Source: Hungatella sp. (GTDB lineage Bacteria; Bacillota; Clostridia; Lachnospirales; Lachnospiraceae). From it: 64,000 bases of DNA. Position numbers and translations under genes: made by a program. The stretch spans positions 50,127 through 114,126 of the forward strand of contig JAAWBS010000037.1 of the NCBI GenBank assembly GCA_022792815.1, in the 5' to 3' direction. The notes under the pieces are model-generated. The model saw only the letters and a list, made by a program, of their open reading frames with translations, did no database searches and was not told where the DNA came from. Below are positions 52,364 to 62,129 of this stretch, piece by piece. The first letter of the stretch is position 1. Each line of letters starts with the position of its first letter.

Positions 52364-53767
52364 TTAATTCCAGCCTTTGATTTCTGCAACTCGCTCAGTC
52401 AGTTCCGCAATTCCCTCGTCCACACTGTAGGAGTGGATCATAATCATCTCATGTACCTCGTTCAGCACGGTACGGATCTCTTCAATCTGAGGATCCAGCG
52501 GACGGTCAAAGGAATAATGTACATATCTCAGAGCCTCTACATTGCTGTCGCCTTCCGGGAAACGCTCTGCGGAAGCGATGGTCTCAAGAGCGGCGTCAGA
52601 CGGAATACCGGTAAACACGCCCTGCTCTGCCAGAATCTCTGCAGCTTCCTCAGAAGATGCAAACTTGATGAAATCCCATGCCAGGTCGGCCTGATCGGTA
52701 AATGCACTGATTGCGATGGGAGTAAGAGCTCCTACCGTGTAGCCTGCCTCTGTATCCTTGGAGTGAGGAATGGTAGCCACGCCCCAGTTGAAGTTGGTCT
52801 CGCCTTCTTCCTGTGACTGCATCATGGTTGCGATAAACCAGGTGCCCATGGGCATCATAGCGCACTGCTGATTCTTAAATACGGAAGAATAGTGGATGTT
52901 GGCTGTCTTTAATGTGGAGTAATCCTGGATGTAGCCGCCGTCCTGAAGTGCCAGAGCATCCTCATACCAGGACTTCATGAAGCTGTAATCCTTCTCCACA
53001 ACGGTGTTCTTTCCATCCTGCACTGCCCAGTTGGTCACCAGTGCCTGCCATGTATGGTTGTGAGTACCGTACACCTTGCTGCTGCCCTCGCCGCTTGTCA
53101 TCTTGGCTGCCAGCTCATAGTACTCTTCCCAAGTCATATCGTTGGAGGGATACTCCACACCTGCTGCGTCAAACAGGTCCTTATTATAATAGAGAACATA
53201 CCAGTCGTTTCTGTAGGGAAGGGCATAAGCTTTTCCGTTGTACATCAGCTGCTCTGCCGCCCCTTTATAGATGGACATGTCAAAGTTGTCTTTCGCGATA
53301 AAATCGTCGATGGGGAGAAGCTGTTCCTTGTCCGCCATCTGAAGCATGGAACCCATGTCCTTCACCCAGATTACATCCGGATCCGGCTGCGCCGCGGAAA
53401 GGCTGATTCCCAGGGAGTTGTTATACTCGTCTGCAGAAGTGTCGATGATTTTGATCTCCACATTGGGATTTTTCTCCTCATATGCGTCGATGACTGCCTG
53501 GAACTGAGGGCTTGACTCGTTGTCCCAAGTGGTTACGGACAAGACCTGCTTCTCGCCGGAAGCCTGAGCCCCGCTGTTGTCCCCGCCTGCGGCCTGTGTT
53601 CCGCTGTTGTCCCCGGAAGCGGCTGTGGTCGATGTCTGGCCGGCTGCGGTTGTCGTATCCCCTGCTCCGCCCTGGTTATCGGCTGTTTTCTGGCCGCTGC
53701 AGGCTGCCATACTGCTGCAAACCACTGCTCCTGCCATAAGTGCTGCGATCCATTGTTTTTTTCTCAT
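52364..53767 (-). CDS. Extracellular sugar-binding lipoprotein of ABC importer
   Basis: The 467-residue solute-binding protein has a lipoprotein signal (ALMAGAVVCSSMAACSG, Cys near 23). A low-complexity Thr/Ala/Gly/Asn linker with repeated GDNSG/QA follows, then a family 1 binding domain. It should capture oligosaccharides, probably GAG disaccharides released by the surface PL8 lyase, and pass them to the two permeases. It is the first gene of the minus-strand GAG operon. AGGAGG precedes the ATG. Confidence 0.94.
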   Translation of the reverse strand: MRKKQWIAALMAGAVVCSSMAACSGQKTADNQGGAGDTTTAAGQTSTTAASGDNSGTQAAGGDNSGAQASGEKQVLSVTTWDNESSPQFQAVIDAYEEKNPNVEIKIIDTSADEYNNSLGISLSAAQPDPDVIWVKDMGSMLQMADKEQLLPIDDFIAKDNFDMSIYKGAAEQLMYNGKAYALPYRNDWYVLYYNKDLFDAAGVEYPSNDMTWEEYYELAAKMTSGEGSSKVYGTHNHTWQALVTNWAVQDGKNTVVEKDYSFMKSWYEDALALQDGGYIQDYSTLKTANIHYSSVFKNQQCAMMPMGTWFIATMMQSQEEGETNFNWGVATIPHSKDTEAGYTVGALTPIAISAFTDQADLAWDFIKFASSEEAAEILAEQGVFTGIPSDAALETIASAERFPEGDSNVEALRYVHYSFDRPLDPQIEEIRTVLNEVHEMIMIHSYSVDEGIAELTERVAEIKGWN

Positions 53768-53802
53768 GATAATCTTTCCTCCTCTTTCGATTGCTCATCT
53801 GA

Positions 53803-53842
53803 TGGATTCAGTTTATCAAACATTTTATGGTTTCTGAATCCA
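53803..53842. promoter_or_regulatory. Inverted repeat upstream of the GAG operon
   Basis: TGGATTCAG (53803-53811) and CTGAATCCA (53834-53842) are perfect 9-base arms, 36-75 bases before the binding-protein start. Their distance fits a dimeric AraC-type regulator such as the YesN-like protein encoded next door. Confidence 0.5.
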
Positions 53843-53953
53843 CTATTTTCGGATTAAGATTTCTTTTTTTGAGATTCCCCTCTTTCACGGCAACAAAAAC
53901 ATATACTATTTTTATATTCTGTTACTATTTATATGTATTGTATATATTTTCTC

Positions 53954-53982
53954 TTGTAAGCGGCCTGTTTTTTATGTATGAT
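53954..53982 (+). promoter_or_regulatory. Promoter of the two-component system
   Basis: TTGTAA (53954-53959) and TATGAT (53977-53982) are 17 bases apart, about 22 bases before the histidine kinase start, which follows an AAAGGAGGG site. Confidence 0.7.
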
Positions 53983-54004
53983 ATGGTGAGAAAGGAGGGT
54001 TTCC

Positions 54005-55783
54005 ATGAAAAAAATACCAATCACTTTCCGAAAACGATTGATTTTGTACAACCTTCTGATCATCGTCTGCATCGCGTTTACCATCAGCATCTATACCTAT
54101 TCTTCCTATAAAAAGGAGGTTATTGCCAATGAAACCGCAAGCTCCGTCAGCCGGCTCCATTCCCTCTCCTTCCGACTGGAGATGGCCTGTGACGAGATGA
54201 TCAACATCGTTCAGAACTGTGCCGGGCGCAAATCTCTGTTCCTCACGTCCGTTCTCTCCGGCAGCGAGACCCGCTCCAACAAGCAGACCGGGATCTATGC
54301 CTCTGATGTGCTGAAAGATTTGTGTGCCGTCTCCGGCTACAACCAGTACATCTACAAGATCACGATGTATGAGGAGGACTCTCTTTTTATCCAGGCCGGC
54401 ACTTCCTCCGGCAGCTACAACGATGCCGACTGCCTTATGGCTGCCCCCTGGTTTGAGGAGCTGCTGAACAAAGATATGAGAGAATATACCTTGACCTTGA
54501 AGGACAACCCTTTCAGCGTAAACACCATAGCCACCCCCAAGCTTCTCCCGCTGATTCGGCCTCTTCAGTACTCCAAGAAGGACCTGCCTACCGAGGCCTG
54601 GGTCTGCCTTACCGTGTCCCCGAAACTGTTTCGGGATGCCTTAGAGCTGCTGCCCGAGGGCAAATCGGTCTTTGTCATGACCGACGACCGTTCTGTGGTG
54701 GGCAGCATGAACATGGAGGATTTCTCCATGGAGGAGATCGGAAGCCGGCTGGATACTCTGCCGGCTCAGAAAGGCCATATGCGCACCAAACTTTCCGGTC
54801 TCTCCTGTGTCTTTACCTGGGAGAGACAGCCCGTAAGCGGGCTGATCCTCTGCGAAGTCCTTCCCTTAGACCAGATGCCCTTAAATCCCAGGGCCATCAA
54901 CGCCACCATCGGGCTGGTGTTTGTGTCCAGCATCGCCATCGGCTTCATCCTGTCGCTCTCATTTACCCGGTATTTAACCCGGCCCATCACCCGGCTGACG
55001 GATCACATGGAAGTGATCTCCTCCGGAGATTTCCGACCGAATCCGGATATTGAGACCGACGATGAGCTTGGGGTCATCGGGCGGCAGATCAACCGGATGT
55101 CCTCCCATGTCTCTGAGCTGATGGAGAACCGGATCCGTGACGAGCAGGAGAAGCTGGGGCTGGAGATCAAGATGCTTCAGGCACAGATCAACCCCCATTT
55201 TCTCTACAACACCTTAGATTCCATCAAATGGATCGCCACCATGCAGCACAATTCGGGGATCGTGAAGGTGGTCTCCGCCCTCTCCTCCCTTCTGAAAAAT
55301 ATGGCCAAGGGCTTTAACGAGAAGGTGACGGTCCGCCAGGAGCTGGACTTTCTCGACAGCTATGTCACCATCGAAAAGATCCGCTACATCGAACTCTTCG
55401 ACGTGGATATTTCTGTGGAGGACCCCTCCCTCTACAATGCGGGCATCATCAAGCTGACTTTACAGCCTTTGGTGGAAAACAGCATCTTCTCCGGCATCGA
55501 ACCCAGCGGAAAGCCGGGGCTCATCCAGATCCACGTCTTTGCCAGGGATCAGGTGCTCTATATCCAGGTCCGGGACAACGGAGTCGGCATGTCGGAGGAG
55601 AATATCGCCCGCATGCTCACCGACACCTCCCGGGTCACCAAGCATTACATGAGCGGAATCGGCCTTCCCAATGTGGACCGCCGGCTCAAGCTGGTATACG
55701 GGGAGGAATACGGTCTCCACATCGAGAGTCAGATCGGAATCTACACCTGCGTCACCGTATCCCTGCCGCTGGAGTTTGTATGA
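54005..55783 (+). CDS. YesM-type sensor histidine kinase
   Basis: The 592-residue membrane kinase has a first span at about 12-33, an extracellular sensor domain to about 290, and a second span near 295-318. HAMP follows (TRYLTRPITRL onward), then the histidine box INPHFLYNTLDSI (His near 398) and an ATPase domain with VRDNGVGMSEENI. It should sense sugars outside the cell and phosphorylate the response regulator downstream. It diverges from the GAG import operon, which it probably controls. Confidence 0.95.
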   Translation: MKKIPITFRKRLILYNLLIIVCIAFTISIYTYSSYKKEVIANETASSVSRLHSLSFRLEMACDEMINIVQNCAGRKSLFLTSVLSGSETRSNKQTGIYASDVLKDLCAVSGYNQYIYKITMYEEDSLFIQAGTSSGSYNDADCLMAAPWFEELLNKDMREYTLTLKDNPFSVNTIATPKLLPLIRPLQYSKKDLPTEAWVCLTVSPKLFRDALELLPEGKSVFVMTDDRSVVGSMNMEDFSMEEIGSRLDTLPAQKGHMRTKLSGLSCVFTWERQPVSGLILCEVLPLDQMPLNPRAINATIGLVFVSSIAIGFILSLSFTRYLTRPITRLTDHMEVISSGDFRPNPDIETDDELGVIGRQINRMSSHVSELMENRIRDEQEKLGLEIKMLQAQINPHFLYNTLDSIKWIATMQHNSGIVKVVSALSSLLKNMAKGFNEKVTVRQELDFLDSYVTIEKIRYIELFDVDISVEDPSLYNAGIIKLTLQPLVENSIFSGIEPSGKPGLIQIHVFARDQVLYIQVRDNGVGMSEENIARMLTDTSRVTKHYMSGIGLPNVDRRLKLVYGEEYGLHIESQIGIYTCVTVSLPLEFV

Positions 55784-55859
55784 CACCAAGCTCAGCATGT
55801 CATGCCTCCACAGATATCCATGACTTTTAGACCTGCAACAATATGAACAGGAGTTTCTT

Positions 55860-57476
55860 ATGTACCGAGTGATTTTGATAGATGATGAACCTTTGATTCT
55901 GGCAGGCATCGCCTCCCTGATCTGCTGGGAGGACCATGAGTGCGCCATCGTAGGCGAGGCCACCAACGGCCACACAGCCATCGACCTGATCCTGGAGGCC
56001 AGACCGGATATCGTCATTACGGATATCCGCATGCCGGTCATGAACGGTCTGGAGGTGATCGAGGCCTGCAAGAGACAAGGCTGCGAGTTTTCCTTTATCT
56101 GCCTTACAAATCTGGAGGACTTTCAGCTGGCCAAGCAGGCCCTGCGCCTGGGGGCCACAGACTATCTGGTCAAACTGGATCTGCAGCCCCAGGCCCTGAT
56201 TCAAGCGCTGAACCGGGCCAAAGAATACTGTTCCCGCATGGAGAGTCACCACAATAAGAAACTGTATGACCACCTTCTGCAGGACAACAAAAAACAGCTG
56301 GAATACACTTACTTCTCCCAACTGATCCAAAACCCGACAGAGGCCGACTTTGGTCTCAATCCGGAGATCGCCGCCAGCTATCCCGTCATTTACCTGATTC
56401 TGCTTCAGATGAAACCGGAGCAGATTCTCTTCGGTCAGGCGGGAAGCTATGACTTCCAGTTTATTGCCAGCCAGCTTCAGGATGTGGTCTCCGGCATCGC
56501 CTCCCGCTATTTTTCCGGCTATACCATCCTGGAGCCTCAGAAAGACACCAGGCTCCTTGTGGTTTCTCCCAAGGCAGAAAGCGACAACAGGAAATCCCTG
56601 GCAGACTTCTGCACCAAGGTCAACGTGACTCTGGGCACTTACTTTGCCCTCACCGCCCTCTTTGGTGTCAGCCGGAAGAAGACGGAGCTCTCCCTGCTTG
56701 GCGAGGCCGCCGGGGAAGCCCGGTCCGCCCTGGACCACTGCTACTATGATTCGGCTTCCCGGATCGTCTTTTACGGGGATCAGGATCTAAGGCAGCAGCC
56801 CTCCACAGAGCGGGAATTCAACATTAATTTCCTGAAAAAGCCTATGTCAGCCGCCGTGGCGGACAACAAAAGCCAGGACTTAAGAGAGATCTTCTCCCAG
56901 CTCTCCCAGCTGTTTACCCAGTACAAGCCCAATAAGACCCAGGCAGCCAGCGCCTGCATCAACATCTATACTTACCTCCACGACCTTTTACAGAATGAAG
57001 GCTCGGAGAACAATGCGTTTCCCTACACCATCGACATCGCCGAACAGCTGTCTCAGCTGGGAAGTCTGGACGATATTTTGGCTTGGCTTGACAGCTTCTG
57101 CGAAAAAGTCTGCGCTCTGCTGACTGACCGGAAAGAAAATCGTTCCGACCGGCTGGTGTATCTGGCCAAACGTTACATCCATGAACATTACACGGAAAAA
57201 CTGACTCTGTCGGATATCGCCGACTATCTGAAGATCAGCTCCGGACACTTAAGCTCCACCTTCAGCCGGTATATGAATCAGACGGTCTCAGACTACATCG
57301 CCGAGGTAAAGATCGCCCACGCCAAAGAGCTGATCGACTCCGGCCAGTATCTGATCTACGAGATCGCGGATCAGCTGGGTTTTGAGAACGCCTATTATTT
57401 CAGCAAGGTATTTAAAAAGGTTACCGGTATGTCCCCCAAAAACTATGAGGGGTTACATAAGCAAAATCATTCTTAG
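55860..57476 (+). CDS. YesN-type response regulator, AraC output
   Basis: The 538-residue protein has a receiver domain with LIDDEP and the phosphorylated Asp55 in DIVITDIRMP. A long middle part follows, then a C-terminal AraC double helix-turn-helix (about 430-535, LTLSDIADYLKISSGHLSSTF and a second part with ENAYYFSKVFKKVTG). It lies 76 bases after the kinase. The inverted repeat at 53803-53842 is a candidate target. Confidence 0.95.
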   Translation: MYRVILIDDEPLILAGIASLICWEDHECAIVGEATNGHTAIDLILEARPDIVITDIRMPVMNGLEVIEACKRQGCEFSFICLTNLEDFQLAKQALRLGATDYLVKLDLQPQALIQALNRAKEYCSRMESHHNKKLYDHLLQDNKKQLEYTYFSQLIQNPTEADFGLNPEIAASYPVIYLILLQMKPEQILFGQAGSYDFQFIASQLQDVVSGIASRYFSGYTILEPQKDTRLLVVSPKAESDNRKSLADFCTKVNVTLGTYFALTALFGVSRKKTELSLLGEAAGEARSALDHCYYDSASRIVFYGDQDLRQQPSTEREFNINFLKKPMSAAVADNKSQDLREIFSQLSQLFTQYKPNKTQAASACINIYTYLHDLLQNEGSENNAFPYTIDIAEQLSQLGSLDDILAWLDSFCEKVCALLTDRKENRSDRLVYLAKRYIHEHYTEKLTLSDIADYLKISSGHLSSTFSRYMNQTVSDYIAEVKIAHAKELIDSGQYLIYEIADQLGFENAYYFSKVFKKVTGMSPKNYEGLHKQNHS

Positions 57477-57489
57477 GAGGTCTCTTCTT

Positions 57490-58992
57490 ATGGGAAAAAA
57501 AGTGATACTGATCATGACCGATACCACCCGCACGGATATGCTGGGCTGCTACGGCAATCCGGATATGGATACGCCGAATCTGGACCGCCTGGCCGCAGAA
57601 GGCATCCGCTTCGACCAGGCTTACACCACCCAGCCCGTGTGCCAGCCTGCCAGGTCTGCCATCTTCACCGGCAGCTATCCTCACTCCTGCGCCGGCTGGT
57701 CCAACTGCATGGGGCTGTCGGACAATGTTCAGAACATCGGACGCCGTCTAAAGGATCACGGCATCCACAGCGCCTACATCGGCAAATGGCACTTGGACGG
57801 CGGAGACTACTTCGGCCTCGGCCGATGCCCGGACGGCTGGGATCCGGATTACTGGTATGACATGCGCAATTATCTGGATGAGCTGACCCCCGAGGAGCGG
57901 TATCTGTCCCGTCAGACCTCCTCCATGGAGACCCGCGACATCCCCGAGACCTTTACCTACGGCCACCGGTGCTCTGACCGGGCCATCGGTTTCCTCCAAA
58001 ATCATCAGGACTCGAAGGAAGACTATTTTCTGGTGGTCTCCTACGACGAGCCCCACGATCCCTGCCTGTGCCCCAGAGATTTCTGGTCCAAGTACGAGAA
58101 CCTGGAGTTTCGCCCCAGAAATAATCTCCACGACACCCTGAAGGACAAACCGGAGCACCACCGCATCTGGGCGGGGGACAACTACCTAAAGGCCGCATCC
58201 CCGGATTTCCCCATGAACTTCAAGTATTTCCTGGGCTGCAACAGCTTTGCTGACTACGAGATCGGCCGCGTGCTGAATGCCGTCGACCGATACGCCCGGG
58301 ATGCCGTCGTCATCTACACCTCGGACCACGGCGACATGCTTTACTCCCACTCCCTGACCCAGAAGGGGCCTGCCATGTACGAGGAGATCACCCATATCCC
58401 CCTGATCGTGAGGGGATTCGGGAAAAATCAGGTGAACAAAAACCCGGTGTCCCACATCAATCTGGCTCCCACCATCTTCGACCTGTTCCAGGTTCCAAAG
58501 CCAAAGGTGTTTGAGGGCAAAAGCATCTATGAGGAGCTTGAGACCGGACATCGGACCAATGACTATGTGTTTATGGAGTTCGGCCGCTACGAGGTGGACC
58601 ATGACGGCTTCGGTGGCTATCAGCCTGTCCGCTGCGTCTTCGACGGCCGCTATAAGCTGGTGATCAACCTGATGACCACCGACGAGCTCTATGATCTGAA
58701 GGAAGACCCGGAGGAGATGAACAACCGGATCCTGGACGGGGTTCTGACAGAAGAAAAAAAGCGTCTCCACAAGGCGCTTTTGGATAACATGTATGACACC
58801 CGGGATCCCTTCCGGGGTTACTACTGGGAGAACCGGCCGTGGAACAGCTATCCGGATGACAAAACCTGGGACAGCCGCCGGATGACCAGACAGCGGGAAA
58901 ATGAGGAGTATGAGCCCCGGCAGTTGGACTACGGCACCGGGCTGACTATGACAGAAGCGTCCCGGAAAAAGGGTGTCTGTGTGTCCAGATAG
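57490..58992 (+). CDS. Sulfatase (Cys-type), second of the locus
   Basis: The 500-residue sulfatase has CQPARSAIFTG with the formylglycine Cys51, metal ligands in LIMTDTTRTD and YTSDHGDMLYSH, and a C-terminal EDPEEMNN region common in the family. The frame is open upstream inside the regulator gene, but AGGAGG precedes the ATG at 57490, 13 bases after the regulator stop. It is only distantly similar to the sulfatase at 47805-49202, so it probably removes sulfate from a different position. No signal peptide. Confidence 0.93.
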   Translation: MGKKVILIMTDTTRTDMLGCYGNPDMDTPNLDRLAAEGIRFDQAYTTQPVCQPARSAIFTGSYPHSCAGWSNCMGLSDNVQNIGRRLKDHGIHSAYIGKWHLDGGDYFGLGRCPDGWDPDYWYDMRNYLDELTPEERYLSRQTSSMETRDIPETFTYGHRCSDRAIGFLQNHQDSKEDYFLVVSYDEPHDPCLCPRDFWSKYENLEFRPRNNLHDTLKDKPEHHRIWAGDNYLKAASPDFPMNFKYFLGCNSFADYEIGRVLNAVDRYARDAVVIYTSDHGDMLYSHSLTQKGPAMYEEITHIPLIVRGFGKNQVNKNPVSHINLAPTIFDLFQVPKPKVFEGKSIYEELETGHRTNDYVFMEFGRYEVDHDGFGGYQPVRCVFDGRYKLVINLMTTDELYDLKEDPEEMNNRILDGVLTEEKKRLHKALLDNMYDTRDPFRGYYWENRPWNSYPDDKTWDSRRMTRQRENEEYEPRQLDYGTGLTMTEASRKKGVCVSR

Positions 58993-59062
58993 GAGTGTGA
59001 CAGGGAATATGGCATCTCGATGGCTGAAATAATCGGAATCAACAGAGAAAGAAGGAAACCAC

Positions 59063-60040
59063 ATGAATATCGTCTACGCGTCCAATGAAACTTATGTCCG
59101 GCACATGGCTGCTTCCATGGTATCTTTGCTGGAACAAAACCGGAGAGCCGGACAGCTGACCATCTACGTGCTCTCCATCGGAATCACCGAAGAGAGCCGG
59201 GAAAAGCTTTCCGGGATGGCAAAACAATACGGGCGGAAGCTCTGTTTTATTCAGCTCTCTGATATCCGGGAGAAATTTGGGTTTGACGTGGATACACGGG
59301 GATTTGATATCAGCGCCATGGGGCGGCTGTTCGTAGGGCGGCTGCTTCCCGAAAAGGTGATCCGGGTGCTGTATCTGGACTGTGACACCATCGTGACAGA
59401 GCCTCTGGGAAAGCTGTGGAACCAGGATCTTCAGGGAAAGGTCTTAGGAGCCGTCATGGAGCCCACCATCTATCAGGCGGTGAGAGACGACATCGGCCTT
59501 GGGGAGAAAGACCCCTATTTCAACTCCGGAGTCCTCCTCATCGACTTAAAGCGGTGGCGTGAGACTCAGGCGGAACAAAGGCTTTTAAACTTTTACCGGT
59601 CCAAAGGCGGCAGTCTCTTCGCCTGCGATCAGGACACCATCAACGGAGGATTGAAGGGAGAGATCTTCGCCCTCTCCCCCCGCTATAATTTCTTCCCCAA
59701 TTACCGGTATTTCCCCTACCGGGAGCTGGTCCGCTGCTGTAAGGCCTACAGACAGGTGGGGAAAACAGAATTTCTGCAGGCCAAACGCCGGCCGGCCGTC
59801 ATCCACTATGCCGGGGATGAGAGACCCTGGCTTTCCGGTAATCTCAACCATTACCGGAAGGCCTACGAGAACGCCCTTGCCCTGACTCCCTGGGCAGGCG
59901 CCGAAAAGGAGCGGGGAAAGGAGTGGTATCTGCTGGCCTATCATCTCATGGATTACCTCACCTGGATCTGCCCGCCTGCCAGACGGGCCATCAGCCGGGC
60001 CTTCGGCATGAAGGTGGTGGAGGCCAGAAGGAAGGGCTGA
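59063..60040 (+). CDS. Glycosyltransferase family 8 protein
   Basis: The 325-residue transferase begins NIVYASNETYVRHMAASM and has the metal/nucleotide motif YLDCDTIVTEP (DxD, about 108), with FNSGVLLIDLKRWR and the late HYAGDERPWLSG, all hallmarks of GT8 (LgtC/GspA-like). It transfers a galactose or glucose unit from UDP-sugar. It follows the sulfatase by 70 bases on the same strand; a synthetic enzyme in a degradative operon is unusual. Confidence 0.92.
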   Translation: MNIVYASNETYVRHMAASMVSLLEQNRRAGQLTIYVLSIGITEESREKLSGMAKQYGRKLCFIQLSDIREKFGFDVDTRGFDISAMGRLFVGRLLPEKVIRVLYLDCDTIVTEPLGKLWNQDLQGKVLGAVMEPTIYQAVRDDIGLGEKDPYFNSGVLLIDLKRWRETQAEQRLLNFYRSKGGSLFACDQDTINGGLKGEIFALSPRYNFFPNYRYFPYRELVRCCKAYRQVGKTEFLQAKRRPAVIHYAGDERPWLSGNLNHYRKAYENALALTPWAGAEKERGKEWYLLAYHLMDYLTWICPPARRAISRAFGMKVVEARRKG

Positions 60041-60067
60041 AGATAAGGGTAATGACCCCCCGCCGTC

Positions 60068-61021
60068 TCACTCCTTCAGCTGCAAGACAATCTCCCCGTC
60101 CTTGATGCAGTAGTTCTCAGACACTCCCAGAGACTGCATCCACTCCCGTGTCTCAATCGTCCTCCAAGGGCCGGTGTCATATCCCTCCCCCTTGTCGTTA
60201 TCCCACAGCCACTGGGGAGTGGGCCACAGACAGACCCTGGGGGATATGGCCTGATATACCGGCTTGTCCACTCCGTTCTGGCCGTGATGAGCCATCTGGA
60301 CGAGATCGGCCTTCAGCAGCTCCTCAGAATCCTTTAAAAGGCGATAGCCGCCGTCATACCCCATGTCGCCTAAAAACAGGATAGTCTGTCCGCCTGCCTT
60401 CACTGAGTACACGATAGAGCTGTTGTTAATCGGGTCGCTGTCCAAGGCATATCTGTCATTGAGCACCGTGATATGGATGTCTCCCGCCTCGATCTCAAAT
60501 CCCTTTTTGATGGTGTCACACAGGGTACCTTGGGGAAGCTTCCGCAGTTCCTCCATCAGAGTCGATACCGTGGGGGCATCCTCAGGCGCCACCTCCTCAT
60601 ACCAGCTTAAAGGGGCAAAGGAATAGTAGATTTTATCGATGAGAATCTGGTCTGCCCTCTCCCGCAGAATGTGCCTCAGGGCGCCGATATGATCCGAATG
60701 GGGATTGGTGATCAGCCACACATCCACTTTTTGTCCCTTTCTCTTTATGGTCTCCAGCAGCTGGTCCCCGTCATCGTCCCATCCTCCATCGATCACCACA
60801 GTTTTTCCACCCTCCGAGTGGATCACCACCCCCAGCATCTGGGATCCTCCGGCGCCAGACAGCATCGTCAGTTCCGCGCCGGAGGCTTCTGACTCCTCTT
60901 TCTCCCCGGCAGTCTGAGTGATCGGTGTCTCCTGCCCAGCCTCCTTGGAGGCCGCCGCTCCCGGCCCTGTCACAGCCATCGCTGTGGTTAACAACATAGA
61001 AAGTACTATGCTTTTTATCAT
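60068..61021 (-). CDS. Secreted metallo-beta-lactamase-fold hydrolase (ComEC-C-like)
   Basis: The 317-residue protein has a signal peptide (MIKSIVLSMLLTTAMAVTGP) and an MBL domain with ITNPHSDHIGAL (HxxDH-like), FLGDMGYDGG and MAHHGQNG. It resembles the stand-alone versions of the ComEC C-terminal domain. In ComEC this domain is linked to DNA uptake; the free secreted proteins have unknown substrates, possibly nucleic acids or phosphoesters. It is last in the GNAT-cupin-MBL run. Confidence 0.85.
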   Translation of the reverse strand: MIKSIVLSMLLTTAMAVTGPGAAASKEAGQETPITQTAGEKEESEASGAELTMLSGAGGSQMLGVVIHSEGGKTVVIDGGWDDDGDQLLETIKRKGQKVDVWLITNPHSDHIGALRHILRERADQILIDKIYYSFAPLSWYEEVAPEDAPTVSTLMEELRKLPQGTLCDTIKKGFEIEAGDIHITVLNDRYALDSDPINNSSIVYSVKAGGQTILFLGDMGYDGGYRLLKDSEELLKADLVQMAHHGQNGVDKPVYQAISPRVCLWPTPQWLWDNDKGEGYDTGPWRTIETREWMQSLGVSENYCIKDGEIVLQLKE

Positions 61022-61044
61022 CTTCTCGCCTCTCTCCCCATCGA

Positions 61045-61368
61045 TTAAAAGGAGACCGTAAGCTGCATCTTAAACCGCTCTTCCCCGTACACGGCGTGGG
61101 GGATGTCTTTAGGCATGATCAGGGTCTCCCCCTCCTTCAGCACAAACACCTGACCGTCCACAGTAAATCTTCCGGTCCCCTCCAGCACTGTCACCATGGC
61201 ATCTCCCCCCGCCGCGTGAGTGGAGATCTCCTCCCCCTTGTCAAAAGAAAAGATCGTCATACTGACCATTTCATTCTGCACCAGTGTCCTGCTGACTACC
61301 TGGCCCTCCTGGTAAGCCACAAGGTCCTTCAGCTGAAATTTCATCTGTTTCTCTACATTCTTATACAT
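61045..61368 (-). CDS. Small cupin-domain protein
   Basis: The 107-residue single-domain cupin has the motif stretch GEEISTHAAGGDAMVTVLEG and the second one GETLIMPKDIPHAV. The frame continues upstream in the GNAT gene, but AAAGGAGAATAAG precedes the ATG at 61368 (MYKNVEKQ). It lies 23 bases before the MBL gene. Function is unknown; such cupins often sense or bind small ligands. Confidence 0.88.
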   Translation of the reverse strand: MYKNVEKQMKFQLKDLVAYQEGQVVSRTLVQNEMVSMTIFSFDKGEEISTHAAGGDAMVTVLEGTGRFTVDGQVFVLKEGETLIMPKDIPHAVYGEERFKMQLTVSF

Positions 61369-61453
61369 CTTATTCTCCTTTTTGCAGCCTCTCTGATGAG
61401 TACTGCCTGTGATGTCTCCGGAATCTTCCCCATGGACAGGGGCACCGCCTGAC

Positions 61454-61987
61454 CTACAGCCTGCACTCCAACTGGCAGTCATAAGGCTCTCTCTCGACGT
61501 GTCCCTGGTGATAGAGTACTGCCTCCACACATCCCATCTTCTTGTAGAAGGCCTGGGTCTCCACCGCCGAGTGGGCAGAGATATACAGCTTGGCGGCGCC
61601 ATGATTCTTCGCCCACTCCTTTGCCATGGCAAAGAGCTGTCTTCCGATGCCCTCACAGCGCATGTCCTCGGACACATGGATGCTGGATAAGTCGAGATAC
61701 TTGTGCTCTCCCCCAAACAGCCCCGGCTCCACGGACACGAATCCTTTCAGCCCCCCGTCACAGAAAGCGCCGCACACCAGCCCGCCGCTCTCGACGGTAT
61801 GTCTCAGGCAGGAGATCAGCACCTGATACTCCTCCTCGGTCCAGTCATCGATAAAAGGGGCATCCTTGACGAGCCACTGCCCCTGTTCCTTTCTCCAGCA
61901 CTTGGTCACCGTCTGATGACGGACAAAATCCTGAAACAGTTCCCGGCAGAGTTCTTCTGCCTTTAAGTCTCTGTAACAAATCTTCAT
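61454..61987 (-). CDS. GNAT-family N-acetyltransferase
   Basis: The 177-residue protein has the acetyl-CoA signature RCEGIGRQLFAMAKEWAKN (about 115-133) and the usual C-terminal AFYKKMGC. The frame extends to 62335 over the divergent gene, but the ATG at 61987 (MKICYRDLKAEEL) has GGAAAG nearby and suits the fold. It acetylates an unknown amine substrate. Confidence 0.9.
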   Translation of the reverse strand: MKICYRDLKAEELCRELFQDFVRHQTVTKCWRKEQGQWLVKDAPFIDDWTEEEYQVLISCLRHTVESGGLVCGAFCDGGLKGFVSVEPGLFGGEHKYLDLSSIHVSEDMRCEGIGRQLFAMAKEWAKNHGAAKLYISAHSAVETQAFYKKMGCVEAVLYHQGHVEREPYDCQLECRL

Positions 61988-62129
61988 CGGGCTTTCCTGC
62001 CTCCTTCCCGTGTTCTGACTATTTTTCTGCACTCCGGGCATACTTTCCTTATAGATTCGTGCCAATCTCTGCAATTCATCGGTCCGCATCACAAAAAGGG
62101 CCCTCATCAGCCCGGAAACGAGGTATTTT

